The notes under the pieces: model-generated | The model's input: the letters and a program-made list of their open reading frames with translations, nothing else | Database searches by the model: none | Told to the model about the DNA's origin: nothing | Position numbers and translations under genes: made by a program | Part shown: positions 35,422 through 44,475 of the stretch, piece after piece | Layout of the letters: every line of letters begins with the position of its first letter | How positions within the stretch are numbered: position 1 is the stretch's first letter | Source of the DNA: Patiriisocius sp047731265 | GTDB taxonomy: Bacteria; Bacteroidota; Bacteroidia; Flavobacteriales; Flavobacteriaceae | Direction of reading: 5' to 3' | Length of the DNA stretch: 64,000 nt | NCBI RefSeq assembly: GCF_047731265.1 | Contig: NZ_CP159835.1 | Location: 1,302,001 to 1,366,000, forward strand

Positions 35422-35880
35422 CTAATTTATTACAATATCCACCGTAGTGGTATTTGGGTTTGACAATTTTGGGACTAACAAATGAAACGTTAGCGTTGGA
35501 GCTTCGGCAGATTCATTTTGATTAAAGGTCACCGTGACTTCTAGAATATTTGTTGTACAATCTTGGGTTTCCTCGTAGGTAATGGTATTATTTCCTGAGG
35601 ACAACACTTGTTCTCCAATAATTAAATCATAGGTCGTAAAATCTATTTGTGGCATACAAGGCCCACTTACTAAATTTTCAAATTGTTGTTGTGTACTAAT
35701 GATTACGAATATTTCAGAGGTGTCTATCTCTAATAAATTTTTTGTGTTTTCGCAGCCATATCTGTTTTCTAAGCTTTTTGCATTAACAGGCAAGGTCACG
35801 CAGCCAGGATCGTCAGAACTTCCGCAGCCATAGCAAAATCCTAGTAGTAGAAAAGAAAGGAACTTGGTCGTTAATTTCAT
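35422..35880 (-). CDS. Lipoprotein of unknown function in the feo cluster
   Basis: 152 aa with a lipoprotein signal (lipobox YGC, Cys about residue 19, then GSSDDPGC). The mature domain is beta-rich with six or so cysteines including NRYGCEN, SGPCMPQ and TQDCTTN, suggesting disulfides. It lies 84 nt after feoB and 2 nt before the Cys-rich small protein. A link to iron is inferred from position only. Confidence 0.6.
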   Translation of the reverse strand: MKLTTKFLSFLLLGFCYGCGSSDDPGCVTLPVNAKSLENRYGCENTKNLLEIDTSEIFVIISTQQQFENLVSGPCMPQIDFTTYDLIIGEQVLSSGNNTITYEETQDCTTNILEVTVTFNQNESAEAPTLTFHLLVPKLSNPNTTTVDIVIN

Positions 35881-35964
35881 TAAGTTTTATTTTAATGCAA
35901 TTTGCATTTTATTTTTATAATCTTCAGCGAAGCGGTCTTTCTTCTTGCTTTGAAATTTAATTTT

Positions 35965-38064
35965 TTACTTTAAAAATTGATATGCTCCCAATGCTACAAT
36001 ATATGCAATTGCAGTCATAACAAATAATTGCCACATTGGCCATTTCCAGCTGTTTGTTTCTCGTTTTACAACGGCGAGGGTACTCATACATTGCATTGCA
36101 AATGCATAAAAGAGTAATAACGATACACCACTTGCAAAATTAAACAAAGGGTCGCCGTTAGCAGGGTTTATTTCGGCAGCCATTCTGTTTTTAATGGTTT
36201 CTTCTTCATCACTTCCAACGCTGTAAATGGTAGCCAAAGTTCCTACAAAAACCTCTCTCGCTGCAAAAGAACTTATCAAGGCAATTCCTATTTTCCAATC
36301 ATAACCTAAGGGTTTCACAGCAGGTTCGATAAATTTTCCAGTAATGCCTATATAGCTGTTTTCTAATTTATAGGAATCGATTTTGGTTTCTAATTCGTTT
36401 GCCGAAAGACCTTCTGAAATAGAATTTTGCGTTACAATTTCAGTAGCATTATTAAAATCTCCTGGACCGTAAGATGCCAATACCCAAAGGATAATGGAAA
36501 TCGCCAAAATAATTTTACCTGCTCCCAACACAAATGATTTTGTTTTTTCAACAACAGTAATTGCTACATTTTTAAACAGCGGCAATTTATAGTTGGGCAT
36601 CTCTACCACAAAGAACGAACGGCTTTTTATTTTTAAAATCTTGTCTAGTAACCAAGCAGAAAGTATTGCCGCTCCAAATCCTAACAAGTATAAAAACATA
36701 AGTGTTAGCGCTTGTAAACTAAAGATTCCAAGGATACGCTGTTCTGGAATTACGAGCGCAATTATAATGAGATATACAGGTAGTCTGGCGGAACAGGTTG
36801 TAAACGGAGTTACTAAAATAGTGATCAATCGTTCTTTCCAGTTTTCGATATTCCTAGTGGCCATTATCGCGGGTATTGCACAAGCGGTTCCTGCAATTAA
36901 AGGGACAACACTTTTACCACTTAAACCAAACCGTCGCATAATCCGGTCCATTAAAAATACAACACGACTCATATACCCACTCTCTTCGAGGATAGAGATA
37001 AACAAGAATAAGAAGGCAATCTGCGGTATAAAAATCACGATTCCGCCCAAGCCTGGAATAATTCCTTCGGCTATTAAATTTGTAAAATCTCCTGCAGGAA
37101 GTGATGCTTTGGTCCATTCGCTCATAGAAGCAAAAGCAGTATCTATGGCATCCATTGGGTAGGTGCTCCAATCAAATATTGCTTGAAACATGAGGAGTAA
37201 AATCCCGAAGAAAATTAGATAGCCCCATACTTTATGCATTAAAACACGGTCTAAACGGCTGCGCAAATCTTTAGCATTAGCGGTATCTATCGTGAGTGTT
37301 TCGCTGAGAATACTGTTTATGAACTTGTAGCGTGCAATGGTTTCTTTTTGTTGCAGTCGCTTTAAATTACCCACACTTTCGGTTTGAAATGTGGCGACTC
37401 CTTTCATCTCTTTACGATCTAACTTTCCGAAGTTAACATCCTGTGTTATGACCAACCATAGTTTGTATAAGTCTTGGTTTGGGAATGCTTTTCTGAGTCT
37501 GTCAAAATATTCTGGTGCGATGCCCGATGCATTTAAACAAGGGCTCACAGAGAGACGTTTATAGTTGGTTATAAGCTGTTTTAAAGTGTCAAACCCTTCA
37601 TTTTTACGAGAGCTTATAAGCGCAATTTTTGTTTCAAGACGTTCCTCTAATGTTTCAATATCTAGCGAAATTGCTTTCCTCGACATTCTGTCTGCCATAT
37701 TAACTGCCAGGATTGTGGGAATGCCTAGATCTTTAATTTGAGTAAAAAGGAGTAAGTTTCTTTTTAGATTTTCAATATCGGTTATGACTACTGCAACGTC
37801 GGGAAAGTCTTTGTCATTTTTGTTTAGCAAAAGTTCGATAACAACATTCTCATCTAAGGAAGAAGCATTGAGGCTGTAGGTTCCCGGTAAATCAAGCACG
37901 TGTGCTTTAACGCCGCGATCTAATTTGCAGACGCCCTGTTTTTTTTCAACGGTGATGCCAGGATAGTTTCCTACTTGCTGGTTTAGTCCTGTAAGTTTAT
38001 TGAATACAGATGTTTTCCCAGTATTTGGATTTCCTATGAGTGCAACGTTGAGTTGTTTTACCAT
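35965..38064 (-). CDS. feoB: Ferrous iron transporter FeoB
   Basis: 699 aa from the MVKQLNVALIG methionine at 38064; a longer frame to 38136 adds 24 residues with no family match. The N-terminal G domain has G1 GNPNTGKTS (11-19), G3 DLPGTYS and G4 NMAD motifs. The membrane part has two Gate segments, the first around IAGTACAIPAIMATRNIE (an IPA(I/V)xATRxI variant) and a C-terminal region ending ALGAYQFLK. It imports Fe(II) across the inner membrane. feoA lies 119 nt upstream. Confidence 0.92.
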   Translation of the reverse strand: MVKQLNVALIGNPNTGKTSVFNKLTGLNQQVGNYPGITVEKKQGVCKLDRGVKAHVLDLPGTYSLNASSLDENVVIELLLNKNDKDFPDVAVVITDIENLKRNLLLFTQIKDLGIPTILAVNMADRMSRKAISLDIETLEERLETKIALISSRKNEGFDTLKQLITNYKRLSVSPCLNASGIAPEYFDRLRKAFPNQDLYKLWLVITQDVNFGKLDRKEMKGVATFQTESVGNLKRLQQKETIARYKFINSILSETLTIDTANAKDLRSRLDRVLMHKVWGYLIFFGILLLMFQAIFDWSTYPMDAIDTAFASMSEWTKASLPAGDFTNLIAEGIIPGLGGIVIFIPQIAFLFLFISILEESGYMSRVVFLMDRIMRRFGLSGKSVVPLIAGTACAIPAIMATRNIENWKERLITILVTPFTTCSARLPVYLIIIALVIPEQRILGIFSLQALTLMFLYLLGFGAAILSAWLLDKILKIKSRSFFVVEMPNYKLPLFKNVAITVVEKTKSFVLGAGKIILAISIILWVLASYGPGDFNNATEIVTQNSISEGLSANELETKIDSYKLENSYIGITGKFIEPAVKPLGYDWKIGIALISSFAAREVFVGTLATIYSVGSDEEETIKNRMAAEINPANGDPLFNFASGVSLLLFYAFAMQCMSTLAVVKRETNSWKWPMWQLFVMTAIAYIVALGAYQFLK

Positions 38065-38183
38065 ACTTCGACTTTGCTCAGTAACCTTGGCAGAGCGTTT
38101 TTTTAAATTGTAACGGCTTCCCTCAATATAAGGCAAAGCGTTTTCTTTTTTTCCGCTAGTCGGAAAGCTCTTCGGTTTAAATT

Positions 38184-38414
38184 CTAGCTTTTTATAATTT
38201 CAACCTCAATCTGCATTGCTGTTTCTTTGCGTATTGCTAGGTGGCTCCCATTTACATTAAGATAGAGCGGATCTTTGAAAGGAGCAGTTTGAACCAGTGA
38301 AACTTCATTCCCGGGCAAACATCCCATTTCTAATAATTTTAGCGGAACCACATCTACTGAAAATTCTTTGATGATGGCTCGCTGGCCTTTAATAAGAGAT
38401 GCTATAGTTGGCAT
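38184..38414 (-). CDS. feoA: Ferrous iron transport accessory protein FeoA
   Basis: 76 aa, a single SH3-like FeoA domain (PTIASLIKGQRAIIKEF ... LKLLEMGCLPGNEVSLV). The LLEMGCLPG motif is diagnostic. It binds FeoB and modulates Fe(II) uptake. First gene of the feo cluster; no clear TAnnTTTG box is seen within 60 nt upstream. Confidence 0.9.
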   Translation of the reverse strand: MPTIASLIKGQRAIIKEFSVDVVPLKLLEMGCLPGNEVSLVQTAPFKDPLYLNVNGSHLAIRKETAMQIEVEIIKS

Positions 38415-38501
38415 TTGTTATTTAGATTGATTTTAAACAAGTAAAAGTAAATGTTTTAATTTAGAATTATGACTTCAACAATCACAATTTTTAATGGGTG
38501 T

Positions 38502-39200
38502 CTAATAGTTGATTAACCCAAAAAACAAGGATTTCTTTCCGTCGTTTTGAAGAACTTCTATATCACGAAGTAAACGGTCCATTTCCTCGGTTTGCGTGCC
38601 GTCATAAAAGCCACGTATTTTATGTTCTCTATCTATAAGTGTAAAATTTTCTGTATGGACCAATCCTAATGGATCCTGTGGGTTTTCTTTTGCAACTAAA
38701 TAGTGCTTGCGAGCCAGATCATAAATTTCTCTTTTATCTCCAGTTACTAGATTCCATTTACGGTCATCGACCTTTTTTTTAATCGCGTATTTTTTGAGTT
38801 GGCTAACATCGTCAACTTCAGGCATTACGGTATGAGAGAGTAATAAAACGGCTGGATTGTCTTTTAATTTAGTTTGCAGGGTGTGCATATTGCTCGTCAT
38901 TATAGGACAAATGGTTTGACAAGTTGTGAAGAAGAAATCTGCTACATATATTTTGTCATTGTAATTGTCTTGAGTAATGGTCTCTCCGTTTTGATTGGTC
39001 AAACTAAAATCACCAATAGTGTGGTATTTTTTTTGATGCTGAATAGAAGGATCTACCATTTCGGCATTTACGCTAGATGGTTGATAGACAGGAAGTACTT
39101 CAACAGGTTTTAAAATGGAATAAATAACCGAAATAATGATTACTGAAAGCACGAGAAGTACAATTCCAAACATTTTATATTTTCCAAAAAATGACAGCAT
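38502..39200 (-). CDS. SCO/SenC family copper chaperone
   Basis: 232 aa: one N-terminal TM anchor (about 12-30) and a periplasmic thioredoxin-like SCO domain. The copper ligands are present: CQTIC (Cys94 and Cys98) and the distant histidine in LVHTENF. SCO proteins deliver copper to the CuA site of cytochrome c oxidase or act as thiol reductases. It is transcribed alone; no oxidase gene is in the window. Confidence 0.87.
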   Translation of the reverse strand: MLSFFGKYKMFGIVLLVLSVIIISVIYSILKPVEVLPVYQPSSVNAEMVDPSIQHQKKYHTIGDFSLTNQNGETITQDNYNDKIYVADFFFTTCQTICPIMTSNMHTLQTKLKDNPAVLLLSHTVMPEVDDVSQLKKYAIKKKVDDRKWNLVTGDKREIYDLARKHYLVAKENPQDPLGLVHTENFTLIDREHKIRGFYDGTQTEEMDRLLRDIEVLQNDGKKSLFFGLINY

Positions 39201-39266
39201 TTTTTATAGTTTCAAGTTTCTACTTTCAGATATATCCTTATAACATTCTGGGTTTATTTTATATTA

Positions 39267-39274
39267 CAAAAGTA
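39267..39274 (-). promoter_or_regulatory. -7 promoter box for the SCO gene
   Basis: CAAAAGTA on the plus strand equals TACTTTTG on the minus strand, 67 nt before the start at 39200. Confidence 0.4.
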
Positions 39275-39367
39275 CCATACAATTCAATTTTTAAAGGACT
39301 TATGTACGTTAATGTTTTGGCAATGCTTTTGCTAAAAATCATATTTTTTTAACCGTAAAGAATAGGT

Positions 39368-39375
39368 TACTTTTG
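39368..39375 (+). promoter_or_regulatory. -7 promoter box for rseP
   Basis: TACTTTTG matches TAnnTTTG. The leader to the ATG at 39476 would be about 95 nt. Confidence 0.4.
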
Positions 39376-39475
39376 TGCGTTAAATTTTAAGCCTGCTAAA
39401 CACGGTTTTTTGTTTGAATAGGTCTGATTTTTCAAGGTTGGATCGTAAAAAAATGTTTTATCTTATTTTATACAT

Positions 39476-40795
39476 ATGAGTCCATTTGTCGTTAAAGCAA
39501 TACAGTTATTAATGAGTTTGTCCCTCCTTATCGTTTTACACGAATTGGGACATTTTATTCCAGCGAAATTATTCAAGACCAGAGTAGAAAAATTCTACTT
39601 ATTTTTTGATATTAAGTTTTCTCTTTTTAAGAAAAAAGTAGGGGATACCGTCTACGGGATTGGGTGGTTGCCTTTAGGTGGTTACGTTAAAATTTCTGGA
39701 ATGATTGATGAAAGCATGGACAAGGAGCAGATGGCATTGCCACCTCAACCTTGGGAGTTTAGAAGCAAGCCGGCTTGGCAGCGACTTATCATTATGTTGG
39801 GTGGAGTTACCGTTAACATCATTGTTGGTTTTGTAATTTACATGGGGATTCTTTATTTCTACGGAAGAGATGTCACTACAAACGGACAATTGCCGCAGGG
39901 TTTTGAAGTTGCCCAAATGTTTGAAGAATATGGTTTTCAAGATGGAGATAAAATCTTACAATTAAATGGTGAGGACTTTGATAATGTAACACAGATTAAT
40001 AAATATCTTTTCTTGAGAGATGTAGAGACTGTTACGGTACAACATACCAATGGCGAAGAACAAACCATTGTGGTTCCTGAAGATATTGGGACTATTATGT
40101 TTGATAATGATGTGTTAAGGCCATTTATGCAGCGCGTGACTCCAACGATTGCTGTAATTGGAGCAGAAGATAAATATCCTGCCGCAGCTGCAGGTTTTGA
40201 AGTGGGCGATGAGATTGCTACCGTAAACGGAACCAATATTACTTATTGGCACGAATTTCAAGAAGCGGTAAAAGCAAACGGCTTGGCAGAAAATACATTT
40301 GTTGTTTCGAGAAATGGATCTCCTTTGACTTTAAAAGTAACCCCTAACGAAGAGGGTGTTATTGGTTTAAATACTGAAAATAACACCATTCGCAAAACCT
40401 ACGGTTTAGGAGAAAGTATTACTGGTGGTATTGGCTACGGAGTGGATGTTTTAAAGGACTATGTAACACAGTTTAAGTATGTGTTCACCGCTAAAGGAGC
40501 TTCACAAGTGGGAGGTTTTGGGGCTATTGGAGGGCTTTTCCCAGATACTTGGAACTGGGTGAGCTTCTGGCAAACTACAGCGTTGATTTCGATTATTTTG
40601 GCTTTTATGAACATACTGCCCATCCCAGCATTGGATGGGGGCCACGTGATGTTTTTATTATACGAGATGGCAACAGGTCGCAAACCTAATGACAAGTTTA
40701 TGGAGTATGCGCAGATGTTTGGTTTCTTCCTTTTAATAGGATTGGTATTGTTTGCAAATGGGAATGATATTTACAGATACTTCTTTGGAGGGTAA
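39476..40795 (+). CDS. rseP: Site-2 zinc metalloprotease RseP
   Basis: 439 aa. Membrane protease that cuts anti-sigma factors and signal-peptide remnants within the membrane. HELGH (His22, Glu23, His26) is in the first TM helix; the second metal motif ILPIPALDGGH is near residue 385, with Asp as third ligand. Two PDZ-like domains lie between (about 120-290). Three further TM helices complete the fold. In many Flavobacteria it follows dxr, but here the upstream neighbour is SCO. The tRNA-Asn gene is 89 nt downstream. Confidence 0.9.
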   Translation: MSPFVVKAIQLLMSLSLLIVLHELGHFIPAKLFKTRVEKFYLFFDIKFSLFKKKVGDTVYGIGWLPLGGYVKISGMIDESMDKEQMALPPQPWEFRSKPAWQRLIIMLGGVTVNIIVGFVIYMGILYFYGRDVTTNGQLPQGFEVAQMFEEYGFQDGDKILQLNGEDFDNVTQINKYLFLRDVETVTVQHTNGEEQTIVVPEDIGTIMFDNDVLRPFMQRVTPTIAVIGAEDKYPAAAAGFEVGDEIATVNGTNITYWHEFQEAVKANGLAENTFVVSRNGSPLTLKVTPNEEGVIGLNTENNTIRKTYGLGESITGGIGYGVDVLKDYVTQFKYVFTAKGASQVGGFGAIGGLFPDTWNWVSFWQTTALISIILAFMNILPIPALDGGHVMFLLYEMATGRKPNDKFMEYAQMFGFFLLIGLVLFANGNDIYRYFFGG

Positions 40796-40812
40796 AATAT
40801 TTGACAAAGAGT

Positions 40813-40843
40813 TTTGCAACAGATTAAAAATAATTTATATTTG
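40813..40843 (+). promoter_or_regulatory. Promoter of tRNA-Asn
   Basis: TTTG (40813-40816), a 19-bp spacer and TATATTTG (40836-40843) form the best match in the window to the Bacteroidota -33/-7 promoter. Transcription would start about 7 nt downstream of the box, some 35 nt before the tRNA. Confidence 0.8.
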
Positions 40844-40884
40844 CATCCGCTAAAGGCAATAGTCTTTATTTTTCTATATGAAAT

Positions 40885-40958
40885 TCCTCTTTAGCTCAGT
40901 TGGTTAGAGCATCTGACTGTTAATCAGAGGGTCCTTGGTTCGAGCCCAAGAAGAGGAG
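40885..40958 (+). tRNA. tRNA-Asn (GTT)
   Basis: 74 nt. Acceptor stem 40885-40891 pairs with 40951-40957, G at 40958 is the discriminator base. D arm GCTC/GAGC, anticodon stem TCTGA/TCAGA with loop CTGTTAA (anticodon GTT at 40919-40921), T arm CTTGG/CCAAG with TTCGAGC. CCA is not encoded. Its 3' half is the attachment site of the element that follows. Confidence 0.97.
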
Positions 40959-40962
40959 CGCA
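40915..40962 (+). repeat. Left attachment-site repeat
   Basis: 48 bp from the anticodon stem of tRNA-Asn to 4 nt past the tRNA end. Matches 55296-55343 at 46 of 48 positions. This side keeps the tRNA functional. Confidence 0.92.
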
Positions 40963-40970
40963 GAGAGAAC

Positions 40971-40996
40971 AAGCCTTTACAGCAATGTAGAGGCTT
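40971..40996 (+). terminator. Terminator after tRNA-Asn, supplied by the element
   Basis: 11-bp stem with one G-T pair (40971-40981 with 40986-40996), GCAA tetraloop, then TTTTCTT. It is similar in form to the terminator beyond the right repeat, so the element brings its own substitute for the displaced tRNA terminator. Confidence 0.75.
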
Positions 40997-41009
40997 TTCT
41001 TATTTATAC

Positions 41010-41032
41010 AGGTCAAACATAGGTCAAACATT
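41010..41032 (+). repeat. Left inner repeat: doubled 11-mer AGGTCAAACAT
   Basis: Two tandem copies of AGGTCAAACAT plus T. An identical 23-bp sequence in the same orientation lies inside the right end (55161-55183). Likely arm-type binding sites for the integrase or excisionase. Confidence 0.8.
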
Positions 41033-41059
41033 CATTTTTCACTTACAACAACTTCAGTC

Positions 41060-42088
41060 TTATAAATACTGAAATCCATTGTTGTGGGCTATGGAAAGCA
41101 TAGGCTTTATGTGTTCTTGAAATCTGTCCCTACTTACCTCTAAATCTGGAAACAGTGGATAGTAGTCTTGAAGAAAAGTATTTTTCTTATTTAGCTGGCT
41201 TATAGTTTCTATACCTCTCTTCTGTAATTCATAAAACTTATCAAAGTGTAAGCTGAAGTTTGGTAGCTTGTCACTCTTGGTTAAGTTAAAAGTATGGTCA
41301 GCTGGAATTAAGTTCCACATTAAGTCGTGAGCTACAAATTGATGAGGTAAAAAATGTTCAATAACATATTCTCCAATACCTAGACTTTCTCCTGTGTAGA
41401 TACACTCAATAGGTCCTGTTTCTTTAATTACAATATCCCAAAACTTAATTTTGTGCTTATTTAAACTACCTCTTTTTATAGGTCTAAGTATTTTATTAGG
41501 TATGTCTGGAACATTTGGGTTTTTCTTTTGTAAGAATAGGCTAAGATGCCAATAGCAGTATGTTTTTAAAATTGCACTATGTAGCTTAAAGTACTCTAGC
41601 CAATTATCAGATATAATTATTGAGTCATTGTACAGGCTATATGGAGTATTGTTTGTAGCTATCTGAGAATTTCTATAGCTAGTAGATTTATTTTCAGAAC
41701 CTAGCCAAGGACTTAAAAACTTATGAGGTACATTTTTATCAAAATGTTTCAGTACAGAATAAGTTCTAGCATTTTTGGAATTAATAAGTTTATTAGTTAT
41801 TTCTTTTTGGGAACTATCTACTTGTAGTCCCTCTAATTGTTTTAATTCCTTAACAGCATTTTGTATCAAATCTTGTGTTCCAAATGATACTTTAAAGTAA
41901 TTTACTGTATACCAAGACAACCCAATCATTCTAGAAAATAAATCTTCCTTTTTAATAATAACTTGACCTTCTTCAACAGCTTCTAATATAGCCCAGAACC
42001 AATAAAATTTATATGTAGCACTTGTACTCCTAAAAACAGAGGATAATTTTGAAATTGAAAGATTTTGGTTAAATGGTAATTGGGTCAA
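41060..42088 (-). CDS. HNH endonuclease domain protein
   Basis: 342 aa. The C-terminal half holds an HNH-like core: CIYTGESL, then EHFLPHQFVAHDLMWNLIPA (His, His and Asn in HNH spacing) and a lysine in NLTKSDKLPN. The CIYTG...EHFLP style resembles HNH_4-type nucleases. The N-terminal half is helical and unassigned. It is the leftmost element gene, transcribed toward the att site and divergent from the next gene. A defence role is likely from the setting but unproven. Confidence 0.7.
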   Translation of the reverse strand: MTQLPFNQNLSISKLSSVFRSTSATYKFYWFWAILEAVEEGQVIIKKEDLFSRMIGLSWYTVNYFKVSFGTQDLIQNAVKELKQLEGLQVDSSQKEITNKLINSKNARTYSVLKHFDKNVPHKFLSPWLGSENKSTSYRNSQIATNNTPYSLYNDSIIISDNWLEYFKLHSAILKTYCYWHLSLFLQKKNPNVPDIPNKILRPIKRGSLNKHKIKFWDIVIKETGPIECIYTGESLGIGEYVIEHFLPHQFVAHDLMWNLIPADHTFNLTKSDKLPNFSLHFDKFYELQKRGIETISQLNKKNTFLQDYYPLFPDLEVSRDRFQEHIKPMLSIAHNNGFQYL

Positions 42089-42191
42089 TGTCTTTTTGCT
42101 TTAGTAAGTCATAAATATATTCATAGATAATGACATAAGATATTTTATTACCTAGTTTCTCCCATCAAGTTATTGGTTGTATTTTAGCATT

Positions 42192-43076
42192 ATGGCTCTA
42201 AAATCATCAGATAATATATTGCATTATTTTCAAAGTATCTTAGAATGTAATAAGCTGTCTTTATTAAAAGACACTGCACTTAGGGAACTAAAAGAGAGAT
42301 ATGGTAGTTTGGTGGACTTTGTGGATGAAGAAAAAGGAATTGTAAACTATTGGGGGTTGTTTTCAGACCAACATAGTAATGGAGAACCTGTTGAAGCCAT
42401 CGTAACATATGATTTTTCAAAAGAATTTCCTAAAGAAATAACTACTCAAACAGAGCAACTCAAAAACAGAATAGATAAAACAGTTAATGACATAAACCTA
42501 AATGGAATTAATGCTACTGAGTTTTTAAATACACTGGCTAACGAACTAACATCACTAATAGAAAAAGCAAAAATAGTTTATCCAAAATTAAGGTTTATTG
42601 AAGCTAATTTACTCAATGTACTTACTTACATAGTGGATAAGTATTCATTAAAAGCTTCTTTTAAAAAACAGTCTAAAATTGAATTATCTAAATTTTCATA
42701 TTTTGGAGCAGAAACAAAACGTAGTACGCTTATTAAAATTTTTGATATAGCTAGTGATTTAAAGATATTTGATGATGAAGTATTTTTTCAAGACACGTTT
42801 ATTAACGTGTTATCTAGTAATCCAACTAAAACAGATGAGGTTATAGTATTTAATTGCAATAATGAAATAGCGGCTCATTTTATAAATTGCATTCAGCCTT
42901 TATTCAATAACCTAAGCATAGCCCAAATAAACAAGAGCAAATCCTTTGTAAATAAACAAGGTAAAGTTTTAAATCAAAGTGATTTAGATAATGCGAACAA
43001 AAGACTTAGAAAAAAAACTTCTGCTGAAATTGATGCCATAACTTATCACCTTTCTAGAATAGTAAAGAGCAAATAG
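42192..43076 (+). CDS. Helical protein of unknown function in the element
   Basis: 294 aa from the ATG at 42192 (a TTG at 42177 would add five residues). Mostly alpha-helical and lysine-rich with no TM segment. The C-terminus (INKSKSFVNKQGKVLNQSDLDNANKR) looks like a small conserved module seen in Bacteroidota mobile elements, which I cannot name with certainty. It is divergent from the HNH gene (103-bp spacer) and is followed by a terminator-like hairpin. Confidence 0.55.
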   Translation: MALKSSDNILHYFQSILECNKLSLLKDTALRELKERYGSLVDFVDEEKGIVNYWGLFSDQHSNGEPVEAIVTYDFSKEFPKEITTQTEQLKNRIDKTVNDINLNGINATEFLNTLANELTSLIEKAKIVYPKLRFIEANLLNVLTYIVDKYSLKASFKKQSKIELSKFSYFGAETKRSTLIKIFDIASDLKIFDDEVFFQDTFINVLSSNPTKTDEVIVFNCNNEIAAHFINCIQPLFNNLSIAQINKSKSFVNKQGKVLNQSDLDNANKRLRKKTSAEIDAITYHLSRIVKSK

Positions 43077-43111
43077 CAAGCTAATACTTTACATAACACT
43101 TTGCCTAACAC

Positions 43112-43136
43112 CCCTCTAACACTACAAGTTTGAGGG
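43112..43136 (+). terminator. Weak terminator hairpin
   Basis: Five-base stem CCCTC/GAGGG with a 15-nt loop followed by CTTTTTTT, 35 nt after the stop of the 294-aa gene. Confidence 0.5.
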
Positions 43137-43204
43137 CTTTTTTATTGACTTTATTTGTGTAATTAATAACACGAATGTGGCCACATTCCTTAATAACAAA
43201 TATT

Positions 43205-43525
43205 ATGGAAAACATTCAAGGGAAAGGTTTTACAGTAGAAGAATTAGAACAATTTAGGATTGGGTTTGAAAAGATTTTTAAACCTGTAAAAGATTTTTTG
43301 TCAGTAGAAGAATTAGCTGAATATCTAGGGTTATCAAAATCTGCTGTGTATAAGATTACTAGCAAAAAAGAAATCCCACATTACAACCCAGGAGGAAAGA
43401 AAATTTACTTCAAAAGAACAGAAGTAAACACTTGGATTGAATCTAGTAGAGTAGCTTCAGATATTGAGGTTTTAGAAAACTTAGATAATAGGATTTACAA
43501 CTCAGACCATAAAGTAAAATGGTAG
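43205..43525 (+). CDS. Excisionase-family helix-turn-helix protein
   Basis: 106 aa from the ATG at 43205, with a MerR/Xis-like winged helix: FLSVEELAEYLGLSKSAVYK, then KKEIPHYNPGGKKIYFKRTEVNTWI (about 38-88). Proteins of this type help excision or act as local regulators in Bacteroidota elements. Its last 7 nt overlap the replication-type gene, and the integrase follows, so the three form an integration/excision/replication module. Confidence 0.78.
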   Translation: MENIQGKGFTVEELEQFRIGFEKIFKPVKDFLSVEELAEYLGLSKSAVYKITSKKEIPHYNPGGKKIYFKRTEVNTWIESSRVASDIEVLENLDNRIYNSDHKVKW

Positions 43526-44409
43526 ATTTTGTAAGACTATTTTGGAGAGATAAAGCAAGGTTCGAACACTTTGTAGTTCAAGAGAAGAACTTTGCTGAGG
43601 TAGATACTTTATTTGGTTTACACACAGGTCAAATAAAATATCCGTACAGAACTGGCTTTAATACAATGGAGGTTAAAGTTACTGCTAAATATGGGTATGT
43701 TTTTAACTCTATACACAAAGCCCATAATGAAATACACCTAGGAGAGGTTCAAAATCATAATGACTTTGGTTATGATGGAATTTGTAAAATGATAGACCTC
43801 ATCCATTCTAAAGTAATTGATGTTAATACTGCTAAGCTTACACAATTTGAATTTGGTTTTAATATAGAAACCCCTATCCCTGCTGAAGATATTATTACAA
43901 ATAATGTTCTAATGCATAAAACTAAGGGTCCAAATCATACTAGGCTCTTTAATGGCAGGGGTAAGTTAAAGCAATTTGACCACCATAATTATGTAGTTAA
44001 AATTTATGATAAAGGTAAGCAGTACAACCTACCAAGTAACTTGTTGAGGTTTGAGATAAGATTTCAAAAATCTAAAGAATTTCAAAAATTTGGCATATAC
44101 CAATTAGATGATTTAAAAGACAAGCTTAAGCTAAGACTGCTATTCAAATACGTAATTGAAAGGTTTAGTGAACTTACAATTGTAGACCAAATTGATGAGT
44201 CTTTGATAGAACAGTCAGACCTCAATAGGCTTATCAGATATAATAATCCTTACTATTGGCAAACTACTATAAATAGATACTCTGCAACTACTAAAATGAG
44301 ACATTTAAGGGGTTATAATGAGCTACTTATCAAGTACAACCTCCTCAATACAAAAACACTCTTAAAGCAGCTCTTATTAGACAAGTATCTGCAATTGATT
44401 AACTTTTAA
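43519..44409 (+). CDS. Putative phage/plasmid-type replication initiation protein
   Basis: 296 aa. It has the look of gene II/X-type replication initiators: KLTQFEFGFNIETPIP, then a basic stretch and VVKIYDKGKQYNLPSNLLRF leading to EIRFQKSKEFQKFGIYQL. These proteins nick or open an origin for rolling-circle-like replication. A clear catalytic tyrosine motif could not be fixed by eye. It overlaps the HTH gene by 7 nt. If real, it may let the excised circle replicate. Confidence 0.55.
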   Translation: MVDFVRLFWRDKARFEHFVVQEKNFAEVDTLFGLHTGQIKYPYRTGFNTMEVKVTAKYGYVFNSIHKAHNEIHLGEVQNHNDFGYDGICKMIDLIHSKVIDVNTAKLTQFEFGFNIETPIPAEDIITNNVLMHKTKGPNHTRLFNGRGKLKQFDHHNYVVKIYDKGKQYNLPSNLLRFEIRFQKSKEFQKFGIYQLDDLKDKLKLRLLFKYVIERFSELTIVDQIDESLIEQSDLNRLIRYNNPYYWQTTINRYSATTKMRHLRGYNELLIKYNLLNTKTLLKQLLLDKYLQLINF

Positions 44410-44475
44410 TATTAGAGTAATGTTTTCTCCACTTTTTATATAGGGAATTTATTACTCTCAACAAATAACAAAACT

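Noticed and set aside
41060..42088. Cas9-type nuclease
   Set aside because: The HNH style is slightly similar, but there is no RuvC domain, no large helical lobe and no CRISPR array; length is only 342 aa.
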